From positions 7,108,501-7,172,500 of the forward strand of contig NZ_WBXN01000004.1 of assembly GCF_008973465.1 (NCBI RefSeq): DNA of 64,000 bases, read 5' to 3'. This document shows, one piece after another, positions 1-8,674 of the stretch (position 1 is its first letter; each line of letters starts with the position of its first letter). The translations under genes and the position numbers were made by a program. Under the pieces are notes generated by a model that saw only the letters and a program-made list of their open reading frames with translations, did no database searches and was not told the DNA's origin. The stretch comes from Streptomyces sp. SS1-1 (lineage in GTDB: Bacteria > Actinomycetota > Actinomycetes > Streptomycetales > Streptomycetaceae).

Positions 1-807
1 GTGGTAGCTGGGGTCGGGCTCGGAGAAGTCCGGGAACCGCTCGGCGTGCGCGCCGAAGTCGAAGGTGCCGCCGTCGACCACCACACCGGCGATCGCGGTG
101 CCGTGCCCGCCGAGGAACTTGGTCGCCGAGTGCACCACGACGTCCGCGCCGTGCTCCAGCGGCCGCAGCAGGTAGGGCGTGGGCACGGTGTTGTCCACGA
201 TCAGCGGCACCCCGGCCTCGTGCGCCACGTCCGCGACGGCCCGCACGTCGAGGACGTTGCCGCGCGGATTGCCCAGCGTCTCCGCGAACAGCGCCTTCGT
301 GTTCGGCCGGACCGCCGCACGCCACGCGTCGAGGTCGTCGGGGTCCTCCACGAACGACACCTCGACGCCGAACCGGGGCAGCGTGTGCCGGAACAGGTTG
401 TAGGTGCCGCCGTACAGCGACGCGCTGGAGACGATGTGGTCCCCGGCGCCCGCCAGCGTCAGGATCGCGAGGGTCTCGGCGGCCTGCCCGGAGGACAGCG
501 CCACGGCGGCCACCCCGCCCTCCAGGGCGGCGACGCGCTGCTCGAAGACGTCCTGGGTGGGGTTGTGGATCCGGGTGTAGATGTTGCCGGGCTCGGCCAG
601 CGAGAACAGGTCGGCCGCGTGCCGGGTGTCCCGGAACACGAACGACGTCGTCTGGTAGATCGGCGTCGCCCGCGCGCCGGTCGTCGGGTCGGCGGTGGCG
701 CCGGCGTGGATCTGCTTCGTCTCGAAGGACCACGCGGAGGTGTCGGGGCCGGTGGGGTCGTCCTCGGGGGTGTGGCCGGCGGTGACGGAGTCGAGGGGCT
801 GGCTCAT
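1..807 (-). CDS. metY: O-acetylhomoserine sulfhydrylase, 3' end outside the window
   Basis: PLP enzyme of the Cys/Met metabolism family that makes homocysteine from O-acetylhomoserine and sulfide in the cytoplasm. The first 269 residues are visible. They include the cofactor region around SSGQAAETLA (105-114), Asp205 in VDNT, and the Schiff-base lysine Lys230 in SATKFLGGHG. The TIYQTTSF-like start region and the motif after Lys230 (GTAIAGVVVDGG) fit MetY better than cystathionine synthases or lyases. The ATG at 805-807 follows a GGGAGAA ribosome site. The gene runs off the left edge, so the C-terminal third is not seen. It stands alone on its strand with about 350 bp upstream. I could not recognise a SAM riboswitch there. 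Confidence 0.9.
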   Translation of the reverse strand, partial: MSQPLDSVTAGHTPEDDPTGPDTSAWSFETKQIHAGATADPTTGARATPIYQTTSFVFRDTRHAADLFSLAEPGNIYTRIHNPTQDVFEQRVAALEGGVAAVALSSGQAAETLAILTLAGAGDHIVSSASLYGGTYNLFRHTLPRFGVEVSFVEDPDDLDAWRAAVRPNTKALFAETLGNPRGNVLDVRAVADVAHEAGVPLIVDNTVPTPYLLRPLEHGADVVVHSATKFLGGHGTAIAGVVVDGGTFDFGAHAERFPDFSEPDPSYH

Positions 808-947
808 GGTTCTCCCTGGGTGCGGGTGTGGCGGTGCCTGGGACGGCGGAAGGGGAGGGTTCAGGACACCGCTGGCCGGCCGGCGCGACCGCGCCCGGAA
901 CCGGGCAGGCGTCGGCGATCGGCTCGAAGCGGTGGGAAAAGGGTTCT

Positions 948-989
948 GACGTCGGAGGACGAGGTCAGCTCACGACGGAACACGCCGTG
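948..989 (-). promoter_or_regulatory. Two small inverted repeats upstream of metY
   Basis: Arms at 971-977 and 983-989 form a 7-bp stem with one G-U pair and a 5-nt loop. A second, imperfect repeat lies at 948-966 (GACGTCG and CGAGGTC, one mismatch). Both sit 140-180 bp upstream of the metY start. They could be a transcript hairpin, the terminator of an upstream gene, or an operator; the sequence alone does not decide. Confidence 0.3.
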
Positions 990-1160
990 GTGGTGACACG
1001 CACGTAGTCAACGTGGCGGCGGGTCACGAGCACGGTCATGGAGCCAGGTAACCACACGGGAGCGGGTCCGCACCAGTCACCCGGGACGAACCGCGCGGCG
1101 CGGACCAGCCGGGGCGCCCACCGCCCGGACGGCTCACCGGACGTCGAACCACCCTGCGGT

Positions 1161-2105
1161 TCAGGGCAGTTCGAACAGCTTCGCGGCGTTGTCGTGGCAC
1201 ACGGCCCGCAGCCACTCCTCGCCGAGCCCCAGCCGTTCCAGCACCCGGAGCTGATGCGCGTACGGGTAGGGGATGTTGGGGAAGTCGGAGCCGAGCAGGA
1301 CGCGGTCGCCGAGCGCGGCGAGCCGGGGGAGCGCCCGGCGCGGGAACGGCATCATGCCCTCGGTGAAGTCCGTGAACGCCATCGTGGTGTCCAGGCGCAC
1401 CTGCGGGTACCGCTCGGCGAGGGAGAGGAAGTCCTCGTACTCCGGCATGCCCAGATGGGCGACGATCAGCCGCAGTCCGGGGTGCCGCGCGAGCACCCGC
1501 CCGATCGGGCCCGGCCCGGTGTGCCTGCCGGGCGCGGGCCCCGAACCGCAGTGGACCACGACGGGGACGGCGGCCTCCGCGAGCAGTCCCCACGCCCCGT
1601 CCAGCAGCTCGTCCGCCGGGTCGTACGCCCCCACCTGGACATGCGCCTTGAACACCCGGGCGCCCGCGTCGACGGCCTCCCGCACATACGTCTCCACGCC
1701 GGGCTCGGGGAACAGGGTCGCCGTGTGCAGGCAGTCGGGAGTGCGGCGGGCGAAGTCCACGGCCCAGCCGTTCAGCCAGCGGGCCATGCCGGGCTTGTGC
1801 GGGTAGAGCATCGCGGTGAACGCCCGCACCCCGAAGTCCCGCAGCAGGGACGCCCGTTCGTCCTCCTCGGCCCGGTAGGTGATCGGCCACTCGACGCCGC
1901 CGGTCAGCGGCCCCAGCGCGTCGAAGTACGCCCACACCTTGTGCAGCACGCGCTCCGGCATGAAGTGGGTGTGGACGTCGATCAGACCGGGCAGCCCGAG
2001 CCCCTCCCGGAAACGGCGGACCTCCAGCACCTCGGCCTCACGGCCCGCCGCGGCGGGCTCGGCGGAACCGGTGCGGGGCGTCTGCGGCGAGAGGTGGTCC
2101 GTCAT
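1161..2105 (-). CDS. Amidohydrolase-2 family metal-dependent hydrolase
   Basis: TIM-barrel amidohydrolase of the ACMSD-like group, 314 residues. The metal-binding HTH motif is His45 and His47 in LIDVHTHFMPE. Later conserved blocks are FKAHVQVG, VVVHCGSG, LIVAHLGMPEY and LLGSDFPNIPY, the last with the terminal catalytic Asp. Substrate unknown; relatives are hydrolases or decarboxylases. I chose the ATG at 2103-2105 because the family-like sequence starts soon after it; an upstream in-frame ATG at 2168 would add 21 unconserved residues. It lies 78 bp downstream of the AlkD-like gene on the same strand, so the two are probably co-transcribed. Function beyond family is inference. Confidence 0.8.
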   Translation of the reverse strand: MTDHLSPQTPRTGSAEPAAAGREAEVLEVRRFREGLGLPGLIDVHTHFMPERVLHKVWAYFDALGPLTGGVEWPITYRAEEDERASLLRDFGVRAFTAMLYPHKPGMARWLNGWAVDFARRTPDCLHTATLFPEPGVETYVREAVDAGARVFKAHVQVGAYDPADELLDGAWGLLAEAAVPVVVHCGSGPAPGRHTGPGPIGRVLARHPGLRLIVAHLGMPEYEDFLSLAERYPQVRLDTTMAFTDFTEGMMPFPRRALPRLAALGDRVLLGSDFPNIPYPYAHQLRVLERLGLGEEWLRAVCHDNAAKLFELP

Positions 2106-2183
2106 GCCGTTCACGATCACCCCTGACGCCGGGGAAGGTCCACTGCCCGCCCTTGTGCGGAAGATCACTCCGCACGGCGCCGG

Positions 2184-2870
2184 CTACGCCTCCGCGCGCC
2201 GCCGCACCATCTCGTCGATCCACACCGGGGCGAACGGCGACGTGCAGCCGGGGGACGTCGGATAGTCCTTCAGGACCTCCAGCCGCTCCCCGACGGCGAT
2301 GGCCCGCGCCCGGTGCCCGGGGTGCTCGATGCCGATCTGCGCCAGGCAGTGGTTCATCGCCCACTGCAGACGCGGCGGGGCGTCCTTCATCTCCGCCTCG
2401 ATCGTGTCGAGCAGCCCCGGCAGGTCCAGGCCGTCCGGCCGCTTCGCCACCCGCTCGGTGGTCAGCGCCCAGCCGGCGCTCGCGACCACGGGGTCCGGAT
2501 CGGCGAACCAGGCGACGCGCAGCTCCTCGGCGTGCGGGCTCCTGCGCACCACATACGTCACGAGCCAGTCGTGCACCTTGGGGGTGCGCGCCTCCCGCAG
2601 CATGCCGTCCAGCTCGTCCCGGCCGAACGCCTTCGGCCGGCAGATCAGCAGGGCCAGCAGCCGCGCCGCCGAGTCACCTGTCGCCCAGAGGTCCCGGGCG
2701 AGCTCCTGCTGCGTCTTCAGCCGCTTCGCGATCGCGCGGAGCTTGCCCAGGTTCACGCCGTGGTCGTCGCCGTGCCGCTCGTTCTCCGCCCGCGTCCTGG
2801 GGTCCTCCAGCGCGGCCAGCTCCGCCCTCACCTCGGCCACCGTCGGACCGGTCCCCGCCGCCTGGGTCAT
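2184..2870 (-). CDS. AlkD-like DNA alkylation repair family protein
   Basis: 228 residues, mostly alpha-helical, resembling the HEAT-repeat DNA alkylation repair family. Recognisable stretches are HGVNLGKLRAIAKRLK near the N terminus, ARDLWATGDSAARLLALLI, and WALTTERVAKRPDGLD. In AlkD such helices cradle DNA and excise 3- or 7-alkylated bases; whether this protein is catalytic is not known. The ATG at 2868-2870 has a GGAGG site 5 bp upstream. It is the first gene of a leftward pair with the amidohydrolase and is divergent from the SRPBCC gene at 3000. Confidence 0.72.
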   Translation of the reverse strand: MTQAAGTGPTVAEVRAELAALEDPRTRAENERHGDDHGVNLGKLRAIAKRLKTQQELARDLWATGDSAARLLALLICRPKAFGRDELDGMLREARTPKVHDWLVTYVVRRSPHAEELRVAWFADPDPVVASAGWALTTERVAKRPDGLDLPGLLDTIEAEMKDAPPRLQWAMNHCLAQIGIEHPGHRARAIAVGERLEVLKDYPTSPGCTSPFAPVWIDEMVRRRAEA

Positions 2871-2999
2871 CACGGCCTCCCGTCGTAAACGCCCTGCTGT
2901 GCGCGGGCAGCATACGGCGCCGGTTGGACATCCGGAGTGCGGGAACCCGGGGCTGCGGAGTGGGCCGCCCGACGCGGTCCCGGCACCTGGGAGGTCTCC

Positions 3000-3503
3000 G
3001 TGGCCGTACGCCATCGTCTGATACACGTCGGGCCCAGTGCCGTCTGGGACGTCCTGGAGGACGGCAGCCGGTACGCGGAATGGGTCGTGGGCACCGCACG
3101 GTCCGAACCCGTCCGCGGACAGTGGCCGCAGGAGGGCGCGGCGATCCGCTACGAGATCAGGATCGGCCCGGCCCGGCTGTCCAACGAGACGGTCGTGCGC
3201 CGGTACGAGGAGGGCCGCCTGCTGGAGCTGGAGGCCAAGGCGGGCCCGCTGGGCACGGCCCGCATCTCGGTCGAGGTCCGCCCATGGGGTGAGAAGACCC
3301 TGGTCATCGTGGACGAGCACCCCCTCCAGGGAGCCGGCGGCATGCTGCACAACGCCGGCTTCGAGGCGCTGATCCAGCTCCGGCACCGCACCATGCTGGC
3401 CCGCCTCGCGCGGATCTGCGAGGGCGAGGCGACCCCGGACGAGCGGCCGGACCGGCAGGACACCGCCGGCCCGGCGGAGGCGTACGGGGCCGGGCATGCC
3501 TGA
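3000..3503 (+). CDS. SRPBCC (START-like) family protein
   Basis: 167 residues with the helix-grip fold pattern of polyketide cyclase/dehydrase-type proteins: VRHRLIHVGPSAVWDVLED at the start, a central set of beta strands (IRYEIRIGP, LLELEAKAG), and a C-terminal helix with LIQLRHRTMLARLARI. These proteins bind hydrophobic ligands; no substrate can be named. The GTG at 3000-3002 is preceded by GGGAGG at good spacing and begins where similarity begins. An earlier in-frame ATG at 2937 is less likely. Its last 8 bp overlap the flavoprotein start at 3496, so the two are translationally coupled. Confidence 0.75.
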   Translation: MAVRHRLIHVGPSAVWDVLEDGSRYAEWVVGTARSEPVRGQWPQEGAAIRYEIRIGPARLSNETVVRRYEEGRLLELEAKAGPLGTARISVEVRPWGEKTLVIVDEHPLQGAGGMLHNAGFEALIQLRHRTMLARLARICEGEATPDERPDRQDTAGPAEAYGAGHA

Positions 3504-5115
3504 CGCCGTGGTGATCGGCGCCGGCCCCAACGGGCTGGTCGCCGCCAACGTCCTCGCCGACGCCGGATGGCATGTGGAGGTGCTGGAGGAACAGCCGGAG
3601 CCCGGCGGTGCCGTCCGCCACGACCGGGGCGTCGACCCCGACTTCGTCAACGACCTCTTCAGCTCGTTCTACCCGCTCGCCGCCGCGTCGCCGATCGTGG
3701 CCGGGCTGCGCCTGGAGAACCACGGGCTGCGCTGGAGCCACGCGCCCAGCGTCGTCGCCCACCCCCTCACGGACGGCAGCTGCGCCCTGCTCGACCGCGA
3801 CGTCGACGTCACCGCCGCCTCCCTGGAGGCGTTCGCGCCGGGCGACGGGGACGCCTGGCGGCGCCTCCACGACATCTGGGAGCGGCTGCGCCCCGACCTG
3901 CTGGACACCCTGTTCACCCCGTTCCCGCCCGTGCGCGCGGGAGCGCGGCTCGCCCTGCGGCTGCGGGCCGCGGGCGGACTGCGCATGGCCCGCAGCCTCG
4001 TCCTGCCGGTGCGCCGCCTCGGCGAGGAGGAGTTCCGCGGCCAGGGCGGCCGGTTGCTGCTCGCCGGCAACGCCCTGCACGCCGACCTCGCCCCGGAGTC
4101 CGCCGGCAGCGGCGGCTTCGGCTGGCTGATGACGATGCTCGGCCAGACGTACGGCTTCCCCGTCCCGGCCGGCGGGTCCGGCGCGCTGACCGACGCCCTC
4201 GTACGGCGGCTGCGCTCGCTCGGCGGCGAGGTGCGCTGCGGGCAGCGCGTGGAACGGGTCGTCGTCCGCGGCGGACGCGCCGCCGGCGTACGGACCGCGG
4301 CCGGCGACACCGTGGCGGCCCGCCGGGCCGTCCTGGCCGACCTGTCCGTGCCCGCCCTCTACGGCGGCCTCGTCGAACCCGAGCATCTGCCCCCGCAGGT
4401 CCTGGACGACCTGCGGCGCTTCCAGTGGGACTTCGCCACCTTCAAGGTGGACTGGGCGCTCGACGGGCCGGTGCCCTGGCAGGCCGAGCAGGCGGCCCGC
4501 GCCGGCACCGTGCACCTCGCCGACGGCGTCGACGAGCTCACCCGCTTCGCCGCGCAGATCGCCATGCGGCAGGTCCCGGACCGGCCCTTCCTGCTCTTCG
4601 GCCAGATGACCACCTCCGACCCGTCCCGCTCCCCGGAGGGCACCGAGTCCGCCTGGGCCTACACCCACGTGCCCCACGACATCCGCGCCGACGCCGGCGA
4701 CGAGAACATCACCGGCATCTGGAACGCCAAGGACGAGGAGCTCATGGCCGACCGGGTGGAACGCCAGGTCGAACGCTTCGCGCCCGGCTTCCGCCGGCTG
4801 ATCCGCGCCCGCCGCGTCCTCGCGCCGCCGACCCTGCAGTCCCTTAACGGCAACCTGATGGGCGGCGCCATCAACGGCGGCACCACCGCCATGCACCAGC
4901 AGCTCTTCTTCCGGCCCCTGCCCGGCACCGGGCGCCCGGAGACCCCCGTCCCCGGACTGTTCCTGGCCTCCTCCGGCGCTCACCCGGGCGGCGGAGTGCA
5001 CGGCGCGCCCGGCGCGAACGCCGCACGCGCCGCCCTGCACCGCAACCGGCCGCCCGGACTGGCCCGCGCCCAGCGCTATCTGAGCGGCCGCGACCGCACC
5101 GGCACGCGACGATGA
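3496..5115 (+). CDS. Phytoene-desaturase-like FAD oxidoreductase
   Basis: 539 residues. N-terminal Rossmann FAD site GAGPNGLVAANVLADAG (residues 8-24) is followed by an acidic residue at the end of the second strand and by PGGAVR. The C terminus has the CrtI-type nucleotide-closing motif PGLFLASSGAHPGGGVHGAPG. It belongs to the large phytoene dehydrogenase-related clade, but it is not beside crtE or crtB and is clearly distinct from the crtI at 28997. The substrate is therefore probably a lipid or polyketide rather than phytoene; that is inference. Second gene of the 3.0-6.5 kb rightward cassette. Confidence 0.8.
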   Translation: MPDAVVIGAGPNGLVAANVLADAGWHVEVLEEQPEPGGAVRHDRGVDPDFVNDLFSSFYPLAAASPIVAGLRLENHGLRWSHAPSVVAHPLTDGSCALLDRDVDVTAASLEAFAPGDGDAWRRLHDIWERLRPDLLDTLFTPFPPVRAGARLALRLRAAGGLRMARSLVLPVRRLGEEEFRGQGGRLLLAGNALHADLAPESAGSGGFGWLMTMLGQTYGFPVPAGGSGALTDALVRRLRSLGGEVRCGQRVERVVVRGGRAAGVRTAAGDTVAARRAVLADLSVPALYGGLVEPEHLPPQVLDDLRRFQWDFATFKVDWALDGPVPWQAEQAARAGTVHLADGVDELTRFAAQIAMRQVPDRPFLLFGQMTTSDPSRSPEGTESAWAYTHVPHDIRADAGDENITGIWNAKDEELMADRVERQVERFAPGFRRLIRARRVLAPPTLQSLNGNLMGGAINGGTTAMHQQLFFRPLPGTGRPETPVPGLFLASSGAHPGGGVHGAPGANAARAALHRNRPPGLARAQRYLSGRDRTGTRR

Positions 5116-5163
5116 CCCCATGCCCCGCCCACCGCTGACCGCACGACGCCGTCGAGGAGAACG

Positions 5164-5625
5164 ATGACCACGCACGACGACGCCCCCACCAGCCGTGACC
5201 GTATCCGGCCCCGCCCCGCCGGCGTCGACGACAAGACCGTCGAGGCCCTCGGAGCGCTGTCCAAGGCCCTGGAGACGACCGAGCGGGCCCGCGGGCGCCT
5301 CTACGACTTCCACCAGCTGACCGGGACCGCCGACCTGCAGCTCGACCGCGCGGTCGAGCTGCTGCGCGAGGCCGGGCACCCCGAGTGGGCCGAGAAGGTC
5401 CGCGAGGAGATCCTCGGCCGCAACGTCATCCCCGGGCACTGGACGTTCCAGATCATCGAGGCCTACAACGCCACCTACTACCGGCCGTTCCAGCAACTGG
5501 AGGCCAGTGCGCTGCAGGAGCTGGCCGACGGCGCGGACCACCTGCTCGAGGCGGAGATGAAGGAGGAGCGCCGCACCCCCGGCCACCCCCACCACACGCC
5601 GCTGCCACCGACCGAAGAGTCCTGA
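5164..5625 (+). CDS. Conserved hypothetical protein, all-helical
   Basis: 153 residues, soluble, with no signal peptide or membrane segment. Predicted largely helical, with charged stretches such as VEALGALSKALETTERARG and LREAGHPEWAEKVREEI. A WTFQIIEAYNATYYRPF core looks structurally important. I recognise it only as a small protein found near phytoene-desaturase-like genes in actinomycetes and can give no function. The ATG at 5164 has an ideal CGAGGAG site 6 bp upstream. It lies between the flavoprotein and the SDR in one rightward unit. Confidence 0.7.
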   Translation: MTTHDDAPTSRDRIRPRPAGVDDKTVEALGALSKALETTERARGRLYDFHQLTGTADLQLDRAVELLREAGHPEWAEKVREEILGRNVIPGHWTFQIIEAYNATYYRPFQQLEASALQELADGADHLLEAEMKEERRTPGHPHHTPLPPTEES

Positions 5626-5656
5626 GCCGCCCCGCCACCGAGAGGAGGGACCGCCC

Positions 5657-6538
5657 GTGCGCAGCAGCCCGCTCGCCGACCGGACGGTCGTCGTCACCGG
5701 AGCCGCCCGCGGCCTGGGCGCCGCCATGGCCCGGCAGATCGCCGGACGAGGCGCCCGCCTGGCCCTGCTGGGCCACGAGAGACCGGAACTGGAGGCGCTC
5801 GCCGAGGAACTGCCGGGACCGGCGCTGGCCGTCGAGGCCGACATCACCGACCCCGACGCCCTCGCGGACGCCGCCGCACGCGTCCGGGCGGGCCTCGGGC
5901 CCGTGTCCGCCCTCGTGGCCAACGCCGGGATCGCCGAGGGCGGGCCCTTCCCCTCCTCCGACCCCGCCGACTGGGCCCGTGTCATCGAGGTCAACCTCAC
6001 CGGCAGCGCCCACACGGCACGCGCCTTCCTGCCGGACCTGTTCGACACACGGGGGTTCCTCCTCCAGGTCGCCTCGCTCGCCGCGATCGGCGCCGCACCC
6101 CTGATGAGCGCCTACTGCGCGTCCAAGGCGGGCGTCGAGGCCTTCGCGCACGCCCTGCGCGCCGAGGTGGCGCACCGCGGGGTCGGCGTGGGCGTCGCCT
6201 ACCTCAACTGGACCGACACCGACATGATCCGGGACGCCGACCGGTACGCCGTCCTGCGCGAACTGCGTGGCCACATGCCGCCGCCCGCCCGCCGGGTGTA
6301 CCCGGTCGACCAGGTCGCCGCCCGCCTGGTCAACGGCCTCGAACGCCGCCGTACGGCCGTCTACGCCCCGGCATGGCTACGGCTGACCCAGCCGGTACGC
6401 GCGGCGATGCCCCCGGTCGTCCTACGCGTCGCCCGCCGCGCCATGCCCCGCCTGGAAGCGGAGATCCCCTTCGACCACACAGGCCTCCTGGGCGCAGGAG
6501 GCCAGGCCGACCGGAGGGCTGCGGCCGGGGGAGGCTGA
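5657..6538 (+). CDS. Short-chain dehydrogenase/reductase (SDR)
   Basis: NAD(P)-dependent oxidoreductase, 293 residues. It shows the classical SDR features: TGAARGLGAAMA coenzyme site (residues 15-26), NAGIAEGG, and the catalytic YCASK with an upstream Ser in QVASLAAIG. The C-terminal extension of about 45 residues is longer than a minimal SDR. A perfect 9-bp hairpin at 6482-6503 lies inside the last 20 codons and may act as a terminator or slow the ribosome. The GTG at 5657 follows GAGAGGAGGG. It probably acts on the same unknown substrate as the flavoprotein upstream (inference from operon layout). Confidence 0.85.
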   Translation: MRSSPLADRTVVVTGAARGLGAAMARQIAGRGARLALLGHERPELEALAEELPGPALAVEADITDPDALADAAARVRAGLGPVSALVANAGIAEGGPFPSSDPADWARVIEVNLTGSAHTARAFLPDLFDTRGFLLQVASLAAIGAAPLMSAYCASKAGVEAFAHALRAEVAHRGVGVGVAYLNWTDTDMIRDADRYAVLRELRGHMPPPARRVYPVDQVAARLVNGLERRRTAVYAPAWLRLTQPVRAAMPPVVLRVARRAMPRLEAEIPFDHTGLLGAGGQADRRAAAGGG

Positions 6539-6571
6539 GGGCGCCTCCGGCACGCGGTGTGCGGGGCGCTC

Positions 6572-6983
6572 ACCCGTCAGGCGGGGGAGGGGGCGGGCCG
6601 CCTGCCCCCCGGTCCTGGGGCGAGCGGGACGGCGGCAAGGTGCGGCGCGGAAGGCTACAGGCACCACCCGGCGCGGGTCAGGGCTGGTACCGCCCGTGGT
6701 ACTCGTGCGGTGCGCTCGGCGGTCAGGCGGGGGTGCGGTGCCCGTCCGGTCCCGAGCGAGCCGAGCGATGGCGAAGTGCCGGGCGCACCGCCCGAGGCCC
6801 CCGGTGAGCGTCAGACGGCCGGAACCGGCTGCGGAGCCGCTGTGGTGCACTGCATCCGTCAGCCGGACGGTGGCGTAGGCCGCCCTGCCGGCATGGTCCC
6901 GCAGCGGACCGGACGGTGGCGAAGTGCCGGGCGCACCGCCCGAGGCCCCCCGGCGGGCGTCAGGCGGCCGGCACCGGCTGCGG
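6572..6983. repeat. Degenerate ~148-bp tandem repeat between convergent genes
   Basis: Fills the 421-bp gap between the SDR stop (6538) and the membrane-protein stop (6960). The clearest pair is 6770-6834 and 6918-6983, about 90% alike and offset by 148 bp. Similarity extends some 25 bp upstream of each (GTCCCG, then CCG, then a GTGGCGAAG-like block). A weaker third copy begins near 6576 with the same GTCAGGCGGGGG start seen at 6722. The last copy runs into the 3' end of the membrane-protein gene and includes its stop codon. The other units therefore look like decayed duplicates of that gene end. No coding sense is evident. Confidence 0.65.
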
Positions 6984-8087
6984 GGTCGGCGTGGTGCGTT
7001 CGCTCGTCAGGCGCAGGGTCGCGTAGGACACCGTGCCCGCAAGGGTTCCGAAGGTGAGGGCGGCCGGGATGTGGGTGCCCAGGGTGGCCAGGAAGTGGGT
7101 CGGGCCCCAGACGGACAGGGTGTCGTCCAGGGGGATGCGCAGGATCTGGCCCGCGAGGAGGGCCAGGACCGTCGCGCAGACCCCGCCCACCGCCATCGCC
7201 GGGAAGGTGACCCGTGTCAGCAGGCCCGGCAGCAGCCGCAGGGCCCACCACACCACCGCCAGCATCAGCACGTCGACGAGGCGGTACGCCAGCCAGTCGC
7301 CGAACCCCGTGGACCCCGGTCCCGTCCAGCCGCCGAGGATCAGCCACTGGCGCAGCAGGTCGCCGGGCTCGGACAGCCGTCCCGAGCCGCTGAACGCGGT
7401 GTGGACGCGGGCCGCCACCCGGTCGTAGGACAGGACCAGCAGGGACACGGCGACCAGCGCGGTGCCGAGGGACGCGGCCAGGCGGGCGGGGCGGGCCGGC
7501 ACCGGGGACCGCGGCGACGTCTCCCCGTCCTTGGCCACCACCCGCCCCACCAGCACCGTGAGCCCGGCGGTGAGCAGGGCCACGAGCACCGCCACCGGTC
7601 CGCTGGACTCGATCCCGGCGGCCAGCCGCGGCAGGAACCGGTAGCCGCCCTGCCCGCCCGAGGCGATCAGCCACGGGGTGGAGACGGCGGCCGCCAGCGT
7701 CCCGGCCACCGGCCCCCACGCCCACAGCGCGAGCAGCGTGCCCGGCGTCCGCCCGTGCGAAGGCGGCATCCGGCGCAGCAGGAGCAGCGCGCCCGCCCCG
7801 TAGAGGGCGAAGAGCGCCACGAATCTGATCTGCATCCCGGTGCGACGCAGGTCGGAGTAGTCGGGGGTCCCGCTCACCCCCGTGCCGTCACCGGCCGACG
7901 TCAGCACCGAGGGGTCGTAGGCCCAGGGGGCCAGCCAGCGCCGTAGCTCCAGGACGGACTCGATGCCGAGCACCCGGGTGGCGCCCTGGAGCTGGAGGAC
8001 GTGGGCGCTCGCCCCGGCCCACCACAGCAGCAAGGTGATCAGTACGGCCCCGGTCAGTGCCGGTATCGCCGCGCGTCGGTACGTCAT
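6960..8087 (-). CDS. Polytopic membrane protein of unknown function
   Basis: 375 residues with about eight predicted membrane helices, including AALTGAVLITLLLWWAGA near the start, FVALFALYGAGALLLL, VAVLVALLTAGLTVLVG, VDVLMLAVVWWALRLL and VCATVLALLAGQILRI. The loop after the first helix (about residues 35-80) contains conserved-looking WLAPWAYDP and should be extracytoplasmic. No catalytic motif was seen and I do not recognise the family. The ATG at 8085-8087 has GGGGGA upstream. Its 3' end is the source sequence of the repeat at 6572-6983. Confidence 0.75.
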   Translation of the reverse strand: MTYRRAAIPALTGAVLITLLLWWAGASAHVLQLQGATRVLGIESVLELRRWLAPWAYDPSVLTSAGDGTGVSGTPDYSDLRRTGMQIRFVALFALYGAGALLLLRRMPPSHGRTPGTLLALWAWGPVAGTLAAAVSTPWLIASGGQGGYRFLPRLAAGIESSGPVAVLVALLTAGLTVLVGRVVAKDGETSPRSPVPARPARLAASLGTALVAVSLLVLSYDRVAARVHTAFSGSGRLSEPGDLLRQWLILGGWTGPGSTGFGDWLAYRLVDVLMLAVVWWALRLLPGLLTRVTFPAMAVGGVCATVLALLAGQILRIPLDDTLSVWGPTHFLATLGTHIPAALTFGTLAGTVSYATLRLTSERTTPTPQPVPAA

Positions 8088-8181
8088 GTCGTCCCCCGTC
8101 CGTCCTGGGCCCGTCGTCGATGGCGGGCAGCGGAAGGATAGAGGGAGTCGATCTTCGAACGCGGCCCCGTGGCCGAAACAC

Positions 8182-8202
8182 GACCCCGCCGCCCCCGGGG
8201 TC
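8182..8202 (-). terminator. Hairpin at the end of the VOC gene
   Basis: GACCCC (8182-8187) pairs with GGGGTC (8197-8202) around a GC-rich loop, overlapping the VOC stop codon. Short for a terminator and lacking a T tract, as is usual in Streptomyces. Confidence 0.4.
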
Positions 8203-8602
8203 AGTCCCGCCCGAACTTCTGCCTGGCCGCCGGGGTGACCGGGGTGAAGAAGTTCACGAGCGTGCCGTCGGGGTCGCGGAAGAGCAGGGACCGGTTGCCC
8301 CACGGCATCGTGGTGGGGCCGGCGACCACGTCGTCCACGACGCCTGTCAGGTTCTCGTGCACGCGGTCCACGTCGTCGACGAGGAACTCGATGATCACGC
8401 TGTGGTTGTCCGCCGGACGCGCGGACCCCGGGGCGAACAGCGGGACCGTGCCGGTGCCGGCGATCGCGAGGGTCGCCCCCGGCGTCCTGAGCTCGGCGAA
8501 CTCCTCGGTGGCCCAGCTCGCGGCCACCCCCAGGGCACGCTCGTAGAACGCGACGAGGCGTGCCACATCGGCGGTGATCATACGGACGGAGACGAACTGC
8601 AT
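8201..8602 (-). CDS. VOC-superfamily (glyoxalase-like) protein
   Basis: 133 residues with paired beta-alpha-beta-beta-beta modules: FVSVRMITADVARLVAFYERALG at the start and LLFRDPDGTLVNFFTPV at the end. Glu in the IIEFLVDDV strand and the DPDG turn match the metal-site positions of glyoxalase/bleomycin-resistance proteins. The substrate cannot be told. It is divergently transcribed from a WYL-domain regulator only 95 bp away, with an inverted repeat between them, so it is the obvious candidate target of that regulator. Confidence 0.85.
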   Translation of the reverse strand: MQFVSVRMITADVARLVAFYERALGVAASWATEEFAELRTPGATLAIAGTGTVPLFAPGSARPADNHSVIIEFLVDDVDRVHENLTGVVDDVVAGPTTMPWGNRSLLFRDPDGTLVNFFTPVTPAARQKFGRD

Positions 8603-8657
8603 GGGACTCTCCCAGGTCGTGCCGGACTGCTTGTACCGGTGAGGCTAGGAGAGATAG

Positions 8658-8674
8658 AGGACAGAATCGGTCCT
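8658..8674. promoter_or_regulatory. Candidate operator between the VOC and WYL genes
   Basis: AGGAC and GTCCT form a perfect 5-bp inverted repeat with a 7-bp spacer in the 95-bp divergent promoter region. Position and symmetry suit binding by the adjacent regulator; no promoter hexamers are certain. Confidence 0.45.

Noticed and set aside
808..1160. SAM-type riboswitch upstream of metY
   Set aside because: No conserved core of any SAM class could be matched by eye.
3304..6048. 2.7-kb open frame on the minus strand
   Set aside because: Lies antisense to the flavoprotein and SDR genes and has no recognisable domain.
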